Below, piece by piece: positions 18,398 to 27,397 of a stretch of 64,000 nucleotides of DNA. The translations under genes and the position numbers were made by a program. Source of the DNA: Bradyrhizobium australiense. Its GTDB lineage: Bacteria > Pseudomonadota > Alphaproteobacteria > Rhizobiales > Xanthobacteraceae. Positions within the stretch are counted from its first letter, which is position 1. Every line of letters starts with the position of its first letter. Where the stretch lies: the NCBI RefSeq assembly GCF_013114825.1, contig NZ_JAAVLX010000004.1, forward strand, positions 806,001-870,000. The letters run 5' to 3'. The notes under the pieces were generated by a model. That model ran no database searches and had not been told where the DNA came from. It worked only from the letters and a program-made list of their open reading frames with translations.

Positions 18398-20680
18398 TTA
18401 CGCCTTCATCGCGCCCTTCACGGCTTCCGGCGTGATCGGCAATGCGCGGACGCGGGCGCCGGAGGCATTGAAGATGGCGTTGCCGAGCGCGGGCGCCACA
18501 ACCGTCACCGCCGGCTCGCCGACGCCGGTCGGTTTGTCGCCGTTGGCGATGACGTTGACGGCGACTTCCGGCGTCTGGCTCATCCGCAACGGCGTATAGG
18601 TATCGAAATTGCTCTGTTCGATACCGCCGTCCTTCAGCGTCGCCTTCTCATACATGGCGAGCGAAAGGCCCCACAGCGCCGCGCCCTCGACCTGGGCGCG
18701 GATGTTGTCGGGGTGCACCTGCATGCCGACGTCGGTGGCAACAGTCAATTTCTTGACCTTGACCTCGCCGGACGGCGCGACCGCGACATGGGCTACGCAG
18801 GCGGTCCAGCTTGCGGTTGCCCGTTCTTGCGACGAGATACAGGCGATGCCCATGCCCTCGCCCTTCGGCAGCTTGGTGGTGCCGTAGCCGGCCATGCCCA
18901 TCGCCGCGAGCAGGGTGTTGCGCAGCCGTTGCGCGCCGCCGTCGTTCTTGCCTTTGCCGTCCAATAGCGCGATGCGATACTGCGCCGGATCCTGGCCGGC
19001 CGCATGGGCGATTTCGTCGATCATGCTTTCGACCGCCCAGAAGGTCCAGCCCGGCGCCACCGAGCGCAGCGGACCGGACGGGGTGGCGGTGTGCGCCAGC
19101 TCGTTCTTGATCGCGCGGACATTGTGATTGGGCACTGAATAGAAGAAGTCCGCCCCATTCACAGTGAAGGAGTCGAGCGGCCCCTTCTTGTCGACCGATG
19201 GCGTCAGGAAATCGGGGATTCCCCAGCGCGCGGTCGGCCAGGCCGAGACAACGTCATGGTTGAGCGCGATCAGCTTGCCCTCGCCATCCAGGCCCGCCTT
19301 CACCTTCTGGAAGGTCAGCGGACGCGAATAGTCCATGGTCATATCGTTTTCGCGCGAATAGATCACCTTGACCGGCTTGCCGACGGCCTTGGCCGCTTGC
19401 ACCGCGGGCACCATCATGTCGGCATCGAGCCGCCGGCCGAAGCCGCCGCCGAGCCACATCTGGTGCATCACGACGAATTTTGGATCGATCCCGGCCGCTC
19501 CCGCCGCGATTGCCCCAGTGCGCGTAGCGAACTGGTTGCCGGAATAGATGTGCAGGATGTCGCCCTTGAACTCGGCGGTCGCGTTCATCGGCTCCAGCGG
19601 CGCGTGGATGTTGATGCCGGTGGTGTATTCGGCCTCCAGCACCTTGGCCGCGGTCCCGAAGGCCGCCGCCGTGTCGCCGTCCTTGACGAAGAACTGCCCG
19701 GAATCCTCGAGCGCCTGCAGCCGCCTGGCCTCGTCGAGCAACGACTGGCTTGATAGCTTGGCGTTCGGGCCGTTGTCGTAGGTGATCTTCAGCGCATCGG
19801 CCGCCTTGCGAGCGTTGGCATAGGTATTGGCGACCGCCACCACCCATCCCGTCGTGCTGCCGGTTTGGTCGTCGAGCGTCACCGCCCTGATGAAGCCCGG
19901 CACCTTTTTGGCAGCGGAATCGTCGACCGATTTCACCGTGGCGCCATAGCGCACCGGCGGCGTGACGATCTTGCCGTAGACCATGCCCGGCAGCATGACG
20001 TCGATGCCGTATTTGGCCGTACCGTTGACCTTGGGCGGAATGTCGAGTTGCGGCACCGAGACGCCGATCATGGTGTACTGGTCGGGCGTCTTCAGCTTGA
20101 TCGCCTTGAGCTCGTCCGGCGTGAAGGTCTTGGTGATCTTGCCGCTCTTGACGATTTCGGCAAACGTCATCGACTTCTTCGACTTCGGATGCGAGACGGT
20201 GGAGTTACGTACCACCAGCTCACCCGCCGGCACGCCCATGATGCCGGCGGCCGCTTCCGTCAACGCTATTCGCCCCGCGGCGCCCGCGCGGCTCATCGCA
20301 TCGAAGTTCATCATCGTGCTCCAGCTACCGCCGGTGATCTGAGCACCGAGCACGGGATCGTTGAACTTCGGATCGTTGGAGGCGAGCTGAACCCGCATGT
20401 CCTTCCAGTTCGAGCCGAGCTCTTCGGCCACGATCTGCGCCATGGTGGAAGCGATGTGCTGGCCCATGTCGGCCTTGCCGCAGGTGACGGTCACGATGCC
20501 GTCAGGCGCGATCGAATACCAGACCGAAGGCTCGAAGTTGGAAGGCGCGGCCAATGCCTGTTCGATGCCAGGGGCCGCGGCATAGCCGAGCACGAGGCCG
20601 GTGGCTGCCGAGCCGACCAGGAACGAGCGGCGGCTGAGATTAGTGGGCGCGCGCTCAGTGACGTTCACGTGCGTATTCAT
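18398..20680 (-). CDS. Molybdopterin-binding subunit, isoquinoline 1-oxidoreductase beta (IorB) type
   Basis: About 760 residues; a periplasmic xanthine-oxidase-family hydroxylase large subunit that carries the molybdenum cofactor. The ATG at 20680 overlaps the IorA stop (ATGA) and has GGAGG upstream. The N-terminus has a twin-arginine signal ([19 protein letters not shown]). IorB-type motifs include [58 protein letters not shown] and [18 protein letters not shown] near the C-terminus, where the conserved catalytic Glu lies. The Tat signal and the neighbouring cytochrome c and quinoprotein genes point to periplasmic oxidation of an aldehyde or N-heterocycle with electrons passed to cytochrome c. 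The substrate is unproven. Confidence 0.9.
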   Translation of the reverse strand: MNTHVNVTERAPTNLSRRSFLVGSAATGLVLGYAAAPGIEQALAAPSNFEPSVWYSIAPDGIVTVTCGKADMGQHIASTMAQIVAEELGSNWKDMRVQLASNDPKFNDPVLGAQITGGSWSTMMNFDAMSRAGAAGRIALTEAAAGIMGVPAGELVVRNSTVSHPKSKKSMTFAEIVKSGKITKTFTPDELKAIKLKTPDQYTMIGVSVPQLDIPPKVNGTAKYGIDVMLPGMVYGKIVTPPVRYGATVKSVDDSAAKKVPGFIRAVTLDDQTGSTTGWVVAVANTYANARKAADALKITYDNGPNAKLSSQSLLDEARRLQALEDSGQFFVKDGDTAAAFGTAAKVLEAEYTTGINIHAPLEPMNATAEFKGDILHIYSGNQFATRTGAIAAGAAGIDPKFVVMHQMWLGGGFGRRLDADMMVPAVQAAKAVGKPVKVIYSRENDMTMDYSRPLTFQKVKAGLDGEGKLIALNHDVVSAWPTARWGIPDFLTPSVDKKGPLDSFTVNGADFFYSVPNHNVRAIKNELAHTATPSGPLRSVAPGWTFWAVESMIDEIAHAAGQDPAQYRIALLDGKGKNDGGAQRLRNTLLAAMGMAGYGTTKLPKGEGMGIACISSQERATASWTACVAHVAVAPSGEVKVKKLTVATDVGMQVHPDNIRAQVEGAALWGLSLAMYEKATLKDGGIEQSNFDTYTPLRMSQTPEVAVNVIANGDKPTGVGEPAVTVVAPALGNAIFNASGARVRALPITPEAVKGAMKA

Positions 20681-21165
20681 GTGGCCCTCCGCTCGGTGCC
20701 GGCGTTGGAGGCATGCATTTCGGATGCGGCGCGCATGATCGCCTTCTGAATGCGCGAATAGGTCATGCAACGGCATAGATTGCCATCCATGTGCGCGATC
20801 ACTTCATCCCTGGTCGGGTCGGAATTCTTGGAGAGCAGCGCTGCCGCCTGCATGATCTGGCCGGACTGGCAGTAGCCGCATTGCGGGACCTGTTCGGCGA
20901 TCCAGGCCTTCTGCAGCGGATGATCGCCCTTGGCGGAAAGGCCTTCGATGGTGGTGATCTTCTTGCCGACGGCGTCGCTGACCATGGTCTGGCAGGAGCG
21001 AACGGCTTCGCCGTTGACATGGACCGTGCAGGCGCCGCAGAGACCTGCGCCGCAACCGAACTTTGTACCGGTCATCTGCAATTGCTCGCGGATGACCCAG
21101 AGCAGCGGCGTATCGTGTGCCGCATCCACGGAGAGATCTCTGCCGTTGATGTTTAACTTTGCCAT
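20677..21165 (-). CDS. (2Fe-2S)-binding subunit, isoquinoline 1-oxidoreductase alpha (IorA) type
   Basis: 162 residues with two [2Fe-2S] sites. The plant-ferredoxin-like N-terminal domain has [15 protein letters not shown] plus the later RSCQTMV. The C-terminal helical domain has [16 protein letters not shown] and [16 protein letters not shown]. It passes electrons from the Mo centre of the partner subunit. Gene order and the 4-base overlap with the IorB-type gene show a coupled pair. There is no separate FAD subunit nearby, which is typical of the IorAB group that donates to cytochrome c. Confidence 0.93.
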   Translation of the reverse strand: MAKLNINGRDLSVDAAHDTPLLWVIREQLQMTGTKFGCGAGLCGACTVHVNGEAVRSCQTMVSDAVGKKITTIEGLSAKGDHPLQKAWIAEQVPQCGYCQSGQIMQAAALLSKNSDPTRDEVIAHMDGNLCRCMTYSRIQKAIMRAASEMHASNAGTERRAT

Positions 21166-21266
21166 TTGCCAAAAACCTTCTTACGGGACGAATTCGAGGC
21201 GATTGAACTGACTGCATTCCGGTGAAAACGAGTGGCAGCATCGCAAAGCTGCGCTAACTCCCACAG

Positions 21267-21431
21267 TTACGGCACCCGCCCGCCGCTGACCTGCACCGGG
21301 CCGATCGGGCAACAAGCGAAATACCTCAAACGAAGCCTACCGTCCGGGATACCGACCGCGCTGGCACAGGCGTACATGTTGATTTCCATGCCGACCGGCA
21401 GTTCTACGATCTTCGGCGCGTTCCACTTCAT
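21267..21431 (-). CDS. pqqA: PqqA-like PQQ precursor peptide with an altered C-terminus
   Basis: The start at ATG 21431 gives MKWNAPKIVELPVGMEINMY followed by ACASA. This matches the PqqA precursor, whose Glu and Tyr (the E and Y of VGMEINMY) are crosslinked by PqqE to build pyrroloquinoline quinone. Normal PqqA ends a few residues after this block; here the frame continues for about 30 extra residues (GIPDGRLRLRYFACC...), probably after a small frameshift. No pqqBCDE genes are in the window, so this is an orphan copy. It lies within 2 kb of the PQQ dehydrogenase it would serve. Whether it is expressed or processed is unknown. Confidence 0.7.
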   Translation of the reverse strand: MKWNAPKIVELPVGMEINMYACASAVGIPDGRLRLRYFACCPIGPVQVSGGRVP

Positions 21432-21568
21432 CTCTTTTGTTTCTTGGAGAGGCTGAGCTTGGCCTGCGCATCGAGCACACGCCCTCTCGCATCCTCGGCA
21501 ACTCTCCAAGCCCGATGACGCAAGTTGAAGAAGTGGAAACCACAAGGTACCGGCTCGGCAGAGAAGCC

Positions 21569-22201
21569 CTATTGCATCTCCCGGGTAATCCGAACATACG
21601 TCCGATCAACGAAGTCCCTCAGGTCTCGGCCGGCTCGTCTGAACAAGTTGCGCTCGACGGTGAGCAACCGGTCCGGCAGTGACTTTCTGCATGTGTCGCG
21701 GATGAAAACACCGCCGACCGGTTGCTCGTCGGCTTGCGCCTTCCCTTCGGTACATGTCCACCCTTCGCCGCCGTAACGAGACCTGACCTGCGCAGCGAGT
21801 AGAAAGGCCTTCTTCCGAGCATACAGTCTTGCATTCGGATCGGTTTCGATATCGAGGCCCGATACGATGCCCTTGCCGTCAATGAAGACGGTCAAAAGCA
21901 CCGGATGACCCGCAATTAGCGTGCCTTCTCGGCTTGTCTCAGGATCGAACTCGAAGTGAATTGCTCGCAATCCATCGCGCTCGGCCGGGCACTCATCCCA
22001 CGCGGACCAAGCTGGCAGCTTGGCCTTTGGATCCCTGGCGCAGCACAGATTCGCGTAGCCTGCGTCCGATACTATATGGACGGGCCTGCCAACGGTGATA
22101 TCGCGAACATCATATTCGGGCTCGACCTGCGCGACAGCGGCTTGCATCCCAACGGCAAGAAAGACCCCAACCGACATCACGGCGCGACGTGCCGATTTCA
22201 T
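21569..22201 (-). CDS. Secreted hypothetical protein of the quinoprotein cluster
   Basis: 210 residues with a signal peptide (AVMSVGVFLAVGMQAAVAQ). The mature part has three cysteine pairs (LCCARDP, DECPAERD, WTCTEG...DTC) and a segment GHPVLLTVFIDGKGIVSGLD, followed by FLLAAQVRSRYGGEGW. Its start overlaps the cytochrome c stop by four bases (ATGA), so it is coupled to the PQQ dehydrogenase/cytochrome pair. I recall uncharacterised periplasmic proteins of this kind beside alcohol dehydrogenase cytochromes but know no established function. It might assist assembly or electron transfer. Confidence 0.7.
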   Translation of the reverse strand: MKSARRAVMSVGVFLAVGMQAAVAQVEPEYDVRDITVGRPVHIVSDAGYANLCCARDPKAKLPAWSAWDECPAERDGLRAIHFEFDPETSREGTLIAGHPVLLTVFIDGKGIVSGLDIETDPNARLYARKKAFLLAAQVRSRYGGEGWTCTEGKAQADEQPVGGVFIRDTCRKSLPDRLLTVERNLFRRAGRDLRDFVDRTYVRITREMQ

Positions 22202-22764
22202 TTCGAGCCCTCAGTCCCTGTCTTGCTGGATGATTCCGCACCCGCCTTGTAGATGTCACATACGCGCGACGTGTTGCCAAAGAAGGTCGTACATTGAGCG
22301 TACGTCGGCTCGCCCGCGCCCTTGACGTGGGCGATCACATAGTCAGCAACCGCTGCGATATCGTTCGGTCGCAGAAACGTGCCGCCCTCGGGCGGCATGC
22401 GTTCACCGACATCCTGCCGGGTCATGTCGTAGCAGCTGGTTGTGTCATAGGCGCCTCGCACGAAGAACGGCATGCCCGTCCCGGGCCGGCCGCAAGCCAC
22501 GGTCTCGATGATCTGCTCCTTGGTCAGCTCGGTCTTGCGCAGCGACAGCGCATCACCGCCGTAGCCGCCGCCGCCATCGCCGTGCCATTTGTGGCAGCCC
22601 ATGCAATTGGCCCTGCTGAATACGGCCTTGCCGGCATTGGTCGGGTCCGACACTGCTACTTGCGCCGCCTGACCATAGGCGAGGCCTGACATCGAAAGAT
22701 TCAGCGCGACGACGCTCACGAGCAGGATACTCGTCGCCGCCGGGGATACGTTGAAAGCCATCAT
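22198..22764 (-). CDS. Class I cytochrome c, partner of the PQQ dehydrogenase
   Basis: 188 residues with a signal peptide (SILLVSVVALNLSMSGLAYG). One haem site CMGCH follows SRANCM, and a downstream Met in RMPPEGGTFL is a probable axial ligand. An insert with extra cysteines (VACGRPGTG, TSCYD, AQCTTF, SRVCDIY) follows. It lies directly between the quinoprotein and the secreted protein, so it most likely takes electrons from PQQH2. The overlap with the next gene supports one operon. Confidence 0.88.
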   Translation of the reverse strand: MMAFNVSPAATSILLVSVVALNLSMSGLAYGQAAQVAVSDPTNAGKAVFSRANCMGCHKWHGDGGGGYGGDALSLRKTELTKEQIIETVACGRPGTGMPFFVRGAYDTTSCYDMTRQDVGERMPPEGGTFLRPNDIAAVADYVIAHVKGAGEPTYAQCTTFFGNTSRVCDIYKAGAESSSKTGTEGSK

Positions 22765-22824
22765 CGCGTCTCTTTTCGAAAAGATTGGAGGGTCCGGATT
22801 AACGGACCCTCCTTTGCGAGCAGG

Positions 22825-24612
22825 TCAGAGCGCGAACACGTAGAGCATCGATCCCGGCTGAATCTTCTTCAGCTCGCGCGTCGAATCGATGAACCATTTG
22901 TCCCAGGCGCCGCCCAGGCCGACCAGGATCGCGACATACTGCTTGCCTTCCACGGTGAAGGTCATGGGCGGCGCGTTAACGCCGCCGCCGGTATTAAACT
23001 CCCAGAGCTTCTGCAGCGACTTGGCGTCAAGGGCCATCACTTCGCCGGACGGCTGACCGGTGAAGACGAGGTCGGGAGTGGCCAACATGCCACCCAGATT
23101 GGGGAACGGCGTTGCCATTTTTTGGGCGATCTTGCCGGTCGTCACATCGATCGCGGTCACGCTGCCGGTGATCTTGAACGGTTGGCTCGTGCCGCCGCCA
23201 GTCCAGAACTCACGCGGCTTCAGTTTCTCCGGCGTCATCACCTCGACCTTGACGCGATTGCAGCTCTCGATCACCGGGATGTACCAAAGCTTCAGGTCGG
23301 GATTATAGGCCGTCGGCGGCCAGTTCTTGCCGCCCATGTTGCCGGGGCAGATGTCGGTTTCCATGTTGGTGCGGCTCGGCGTCACCGATGCGATGTAGGT
23401 CTGCACGGGCTTGTTCGGATCGTACTCGATCGGCTTGCCGTTCTCCGGGTCGAGCCCCTTGGTCCAAGTGACCTTTTTAACGAACGGCACCCCCCACACG
23501 AACTTGCCGGTGGTGCGATCGATCGCGTAGGCGAAGCCGTTGCGGTCCGCTTCGAGCGCGAGCTTGCGCGGGCCACTCGGTCCGGGTATGTCGACCAGCA
23601 CGTTCTCTGCCACGCTGTCGTAGTCATAGGGATCGTTCGGTGTGTGCTGGTAGTGCCACTTGATCTTGCCGGTCGTGGCATCAAGGGCGAGCGAGCTGTC
23701 GGTGTAGAGGTTGTCGCCCGGCCGATAGGCGCTGTCCCAGTCAGGCCCGGGATTACCGACGCCCCAGATGATGGTGTCCGTGGCGGGATCGTAGCTGCCG
23801 GTAACCCAAGTCGAACCGCCGCCGGAGGCGGCCGCGTTGTTGCTGTCTTTCCAGGTCTCGCTGCCGGGCTCGCCCTTGCCCGGGATTGTGTAGGTGCGCC
23901 AGACCTCCGTCTGGGTCGTGAGATCGGTGGCGGCGAGCCAGCCTCGAATGCCGTACTCCGCGCCGGCAACTCCCGTGATCGCCATGTTCTTGACGATCAG
24001 TGGCGCGCCGGTGATGACCTCGCCCTTGTCCGGATCGGCCACAGTCCGTTGCCACGCAACCTGGCCAGTTTCCTTGTTGGTCGCGATCAGCCGGCCATCG
24101 AGCGTATGCGAAATGACGAGATCACCCCACAGCGCGACGCCGCGATTGTCGACGCCGCAGCACGCCACAGCACCAGCCCAGTCACGGTCCGTCTTGGGAT
24201 CCATCTTCCAGACCAGCACCCCGCGGCCGCCATGCGCATCGATCTTGTAGACCGAACCCCAGCCATCAGTCACGTACAGGAATCCGTTCTCGGCAATGGG
24301 AGTGCCTTCCAGCCCGCCATGGCTCCAGATCCCACCGCCTTCGACCCCGCCGAGGTGCATGGTCCAGGCGACCTTCAGGTTCTTCACGTTATCGCGGTTG
24401 ATCTCCTTTAGAGTAGAGAACCGGTGAGCCGAATAATTCTGATGATGATGAAGCCAATTGCCCGGCTCCTTGCCGACATTGAGCAGCCGTTCCTGAGTGA
24501 CCTCATCCGCGGCACAGACCTGCGCTGCAGCCAGCATGCCTCCCGCGGCGATTGCAACCGCAACCAGCCGCGCTCGCGTCGATATTCTTGCGTGATCTGA
24601 CAATCGCTCCAT
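22825..24612 (-). CDS. PQQ-dependent alcohol dehydrogenase with lanthanide-type DxD motif
   Basis: 595 residues from the ATG preceded by GGAGGG (8-base spacing); a 20-codon upstream extension is ignored. The signal peptide ends near AAQVCAADE. The eight-bladed propeller has typical tryptophan-docking repeats. A vicinal disulfide (ACCGVDNRG, Cys151-Cys152) stacks on PQQ in this family. The catalytic Asp lies in NDPYDYDSVAEN as Asp330, with a second Asp two residues later (Asp332). That extra Asp is the accepted marker of lanthanide-dependent XoxF/ExaF/PedH enzymes, while calcium enzymes have Ala, Ser or Thr there. It oxidises alcohols in the periplasm, passing electrons to the cytochrome c encoded next. 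Methanol versus longer alcohols cannot be decided here. Confidence 0.93.
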   Translation of the reverse strand: MERLSDHARISTRARLVAVAIAAGGMLAAAQVCAADEVTQERLLNVGKEPGNWLHHHQNYSAHRFSTLKEINRDNVKNLKVAWTMHLGGVEGGGIWSHGGLEGTPIAENGFLYVTDGWGSVYKIDAHGGRGVLVWKMDPKTDRDWAGAVACCGVDNRGVALWGDLVISHTLDGRLIATNKETGQVAWQRTVADPDKGEVITGAPLIVKNMAITGVAGAEYGIRGWLAATDLTTQTEVWRTYTIPGKGEPGSETWKDSNNAAASGGGSTWVTGSYDPATDTIIWGVGNPGPDWDSAYRPGDNLYTDSSLALDATTGKIKWHYQHTPNDPYDYDSVAENVLVDIPGPSGPRKLALEADRNGFAYAIDRTTGKFVWGVPFVKKVTWTKGLDPENGKPIEYDPNKPVQTYIASVTPSRTNMETDICPGNMGGKNWPPTAYNPDLKLWYIPVIESCNRVKVEVMTPEKLKPREFWTGGGTSQPFKITGSVTAIDVTTGKIAQKMATPFPNLGGMLATPDLVFTGQPSGEVMALDAKSLQKLWEFNTGGGVNAPPMTFTVEGKQYVAILVGLGGAWDKWFIDSTRELKKIQPGSMLYVFAL

Positions 24613-24716
24613 GAGTAGTGCCCTCCGTTGATATATTATGGTTGATCGAACGTCCGGCACGCGTCCGGGCATTCGGCTGAGAGGCCTTATCCAGCGGGCT
24701 CAACGGTCCACTGAGA

Positions 24717-25235
24717 TCAGGGCGTTCGTGAAACCTGCACCTCCGTTTCTTTTGTTCCGGCTTTCTGGAAAACGACGGCGCATGTGAACGTCTCGCCGTC
24801 GACAAGTTTGTGGCGAGTCTGTAGCAGCATGACGTGGTATCCATCCTGCCTGAGCTCGAGGGTCCCGTTCTCCGGAATCGGAATTGACTTAATCGCACGC
24901 ATGGCGGGCGCCCCTTCGCCGCGATCAACAGTGTGCTTTTCCGAAAAATTCGCGAATGGACAGCGGACGCGCAAGATAGCGTCAGCTTCGGCTGCATCGT
25001 TCTTGATTGTCAGCAAAAGCGGCAGGTCGATGCCGATCTGATCGGATGCGGAAACCCGGGCATTCGTCACCTTAAGCGCGTCCCTTGCGGCGGCGAATCC
25101 GGGCATCAGCGTCAGCGCAAATCCGACAATCAAAAATCGGATCGCAAAGAGCCGCAATCCGCCACCACCGCGCACAATCCGCCTGCCGCGATCGATGTCG
25201 GTGCGGCCGCGAAGTTCGTAGCGATCGTCATCCAT
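24717..25235 (-). CDS. PCu(A)C-domain copper chaperone-like protein
   Basis: About 172 residues if started at ATG 25235 (MDDDRYELRGRT). A membrane or signal segment (LFAIRFLIVGFALTLMPGFA) follows near residues 28-47. The C-terminal part has the end of the PCu(A)C fold: LELRQDGYHVMLLQTRHKLV, then DGETFTCAVVFQKAGTKETE. Members hold Cu(I) in the periplasm and deliver it to cytochrome oxidase. The usual HxnM metal ligands are only partly visible (HVM), so activity is uncertain. The longer open frame upstream is a fused scrap of a TRAP permease; the junction lies right before this ATG, so the native start may have been lost. Confidence 0.6.
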   Translation of the reverse strand: MDDDRYELRGRTDIDRGRRIVRGGGGLRLFAIRFLIVGFALTLMPGFAAARDALKVTNARVSASDQIGIDLPLLLTIKNDAAEADAILRVRCPFANFSEKHTVDRGEGAPAMRAIKSIPIPENGTLELRQDGYHVMLLQTRHKLVDGETFTCAVVFQKAGTKETEVQVSRTP

Positions 25236-25409
25236 GAAAAACGGAACCGCCAGCGGGCCGACATTATACAGGTTGGCAAAGAGCTGCAGTGGAATGACCA
25301 GCAGTGGCGCGCCAGTCGACCCGACGGCACGCGCGCTCGCAATTGCAATGGAGATCGCAACCGGCGCACCGAGCCCAAGAAGGACGTTGCCAACATGAAG
25401 ACCCCACAC
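25236..25409 (-). pseudogene. TRAP large permease (DctM) N-terminal fragment
   Basis: Reads LLGLGAPVAISIAIASARAV then GSTGAPLLVIPLQLFANLYN and GPLAVPFF. This is the conserved first membrane region of DctM, usually followed by a FAGNxM motif. The match ends abruptly after VPFF, where the copper-chaperone gene begins. About 370 residues are missing. Confidence 0.8.
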
Positions 25410-25467
25410 GATCGCGCCTCCCCAACTGTTAGATGCGGCTCGATATTCCGACGCACCGACGGGTGTC

Positions 25468-25790
25468 TCTACTTACCGGGCGACAGGCGCGACACAACCA
25501 TCTGCACCAGCGCATGCAAAATGAGCAGTGCACCACCGACCGGAACGGCAAGATTAGGATAGACCATCGAGGTCCGCACTGACCACGCGTTCTCCGTCCT
25601 AATTAGCGAGAGCACTTCGCCGCCATAGAGGGCGAAGACAATGCCAGCCCGATCATCGCGAGGTCGGCAGTGTCCTGCACCGCGCCATGTGTAATCACGG
25701 GCAGACGGTCCGCTGGCGCCTTGATCTCAGGATGGACCCAAAGCTTCACGCCAAATGTTTCACGCTGCCGCTCCCCCTTCGCGCTTTTTT
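25468..25790 (-). pseudogene. TRAP small permease (DctQ) C-terminal fragment, frameshifted
   Basis: Two frames join as FGVKLWVHPEIKAPADRLPV, AVQDTADLAMIGLAL and then ALYGGEVLSLIRTENAWSVR and MVYPNLAVPVGGALLILHAL, ending HALVQMVVSRLSPGK. The last part is the hallmark C-terminal helix of DctQ small permeases. The start and the first two helices are gone and a one-base shift lies near 25610. With the dctM piece it is the remains of one TRAP operon. Confidence 0.7.
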
Positions 25791-25818
25791 GATATACGAC
25801 GATAGACTTCAATTGAGC

Positions 25819-25886
25819 GAAAGTATTGGCGAACAGAGCGCAACGCGTTAGGACGCATTTCCGAATTTCTTGTACTTTTTTACGTG
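25819..25886. repeat. Copy 2 of the repeated upstream element
   Basis: Contains AGTATTGGCGAAC, GTTAGGACGCATTTCCGAAT and TTCTTGTACTTTTTTACGTG in order, nearly identical to 39563-39631. It lies between the dctQ remnant (minus) and the MaoC remnant (plus). The similarity to the 39.6-kb copy continues for roughly another 270 bases on the right, up to the MaoC start. Confidence 0.7.
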
Positions 25887-26149
25887 ACATCGGCATCTGG
25901 ATAGCGCGCCGATCATCGCCGCGACGCACAATCGCTTCTGCGGTGACAAGTGCGCACCCCTTCGAGCGCGCCCCTCTGCACGCGATTGCCGAAAAATCCA
26001 AGCATTCGCACAAACTGTCCTAACGCCGGCACAGGGTCGCTTCTAACATTTGGAAGAGTAAGCCCACACGTCCACGGCAGCCGAAGCTTACTTCCAGGTT
26101 CGCAGATGTCGGGACGATAGCGGCAGCTCTAAAGATCAGATCCAACATC

Positions 26150-26573
26150 ATGGCCCAGCGACCTATCATGAACTGTTACGTGATCGGCGATAGCGCCGAC
26201 GTCGCGAAGACCGTGACCGAATATAACGTATATGCATTCGCAGACATTGTTGGCGACTTCTGCGGCGTACACCTCACTGAGGAGTACGCCAAGAATACGC
26301 GCTTCAAGAAGCGGATCGCGCAGGGAACGGTCTCGGTCGGCCTTCCCTCCACCGCGACGGGATATATGGCAGCAAAGGCTCCGCAAGCGTAGTGCCCTAC
26401 CGATATGGCGTCACCTTCGATGCCCCGGGCTATTTCGGGGACACCGTCACCGCAAAGCTGGTGGTGCGTGACAATGATGAGGAGCGCGACACCTGCATAT
26501 TTACTACGAGGTCACGAACCAGAGAGCGGCACTACCGCGGCCTCGGGCAACAACTACCTGGAGGTCCTTTGAT
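26150..26573 (+). pseudogene. MaoC-type enoyl-CoA hydratase pseudogene
   Basis: The first 80 codons read NCYVIGDSADVAKTVTEYNV, YAFADIVGDFCGVHL and TRFKKRIAQGTVSVG, a hot-dog-fold MaoC hydratase. A frameshift near 26385 moves the reading to YRYGVTFDAPGYFGDTVTAK and LVVRDNDEERDTC. A second shift near 26500 gives SGTTAASGNNYLEVL and a stop that overlaps the crotonase start as TGATG. The usual catalytic Asp-x4-His pattern (GDxxxxH) is changed to GDFCGVH. Intact, it would have been coupled to the crotonase gene. Confidence 0.75.
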
Positions 26574-27393
26574 GCAAACAGCTGACCGCGACAGCCTGGT
26601 GCTGATGGAGCAGCTCGGCGCCGTTCGCGTGCTCACCATCAATCGCGCCGACAAGATGAACGCGTTCACGCCGGCGCTGATGCACGAGCTGGACCACATG
26701 CTTGACGATGCTGCGCGGGATAGCGCGACCCGTGTCGTCATGATCACGGGGGCGGGTCAAAAGGCCTTTGTGGCTGGCAACGACATCGATGGCCTTATCG
26801 AGATGAATGCTGTCGAGGCGTATCGCGACATGCAAAGTGGTCAGCGCGTCCTGTTCAGGCTATCTGAATTCGCAAAGCCGACTATTGCGATGGTGAATGG
26901 CTATGCATTGGGCGGCGGCTTCGAGCTCGCGCTGGCGTGCGACTTCATCATCGCGTCCGATACGGCGCGGTTTGGCTTTCCGGAGATTACACTCAATACC
27001 ATCCCTGGTTGGGGCGGAACGCAGCTCGCGGTCAGAAAGATGGGGTTGGCGCGCGCCAAGGAAATGGTGTTGACCGGGCGCCACTATACGACCGGGGAAT
27101 GCCGGGAGTTTGGGTTCATTCATGTTTTCGCTTCCGCGCCAGAGCTGAATTCGGCGGCGCTGGCCTTTGCCGAACAGTTGGCGACGCACGATTCGTTCGC
27201 CATGGAAATGGCCAAGCGCAGCGTCAACCGCGCCGCCGAGATCCCGCTGAATGCGGGACTGGATCTGGAGGCCGCGAACTACGCCGTCAACTTCGGCACC
27301 ACTGCCGCCCGCACGGGTTTGCGCGCCTTTGCCGCGCGCCGCAAGCCCAAAAAAGCGCTCACCGACAATTCGACTTCCGAGAAATCCAAGTGA
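26572..27393 (+). CDS. Enoyl-CoA hydratase/isomerase (crotonase) family protein
   Basis: The start is ATG 26572 (MQTADRDSLVLMEQLG) with GGAGG upstream; the 60 codons before it belong to a broken MaoC gene. The 273-residue crotonase has the oxyanion-hole segments AFVAGNDIDGLIEMNA and GYALGGGFELALACDF. The two catalytic Glu positions are FPEITLNTIPGWGGTQ and AKEMVLTG. Both glutamates are kept, so hydratase activity is likely. A crotonase of this type would act on an acyl-CoA made by the CaiB-type transferase encoded 420 bases downstream. The substrate is unknown. Confidence 0.88.
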   Translation: MQTADRDSLVLMEQLGAVRVLTINRADKMNAFTPALMHELDHMLDDAARDSATRVVMITGAGQKAFVAGNDIDGLIEMNAVEAYRDMQSGQRVLFRLSEFAKPTIAMVNGYALGGGFELALACDFIIASDTARFGFPEITLNTIPGWGGTQLAVRKMGLARAKEMVLTGRHYTTGECREFGFIHVFASAPELNSAALAFAEQLATHDSFAMEMAKRSVNRAAEIPLNAGLDLEAANYAVNFGTTAARTGLRAFAARRKPKKALTDNSTSEKSK

Positions 27394-27397
27394 TCCC

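Noticed and set aside
23122..24411. 429-codon plus-strand frame opposite the PQQ dehydrogenase gene
   Set aside because: Antisense shadow; composition mirrors the coding strand and has no known fold.
26392..26571. Upstream 60 codons in frame with the crotonase at 26572
   Set aside because: They encode the shifted remainder of a MaoC gene; the crotonase has its own ATG and GGAGG, so the long fused protein is an artefact.
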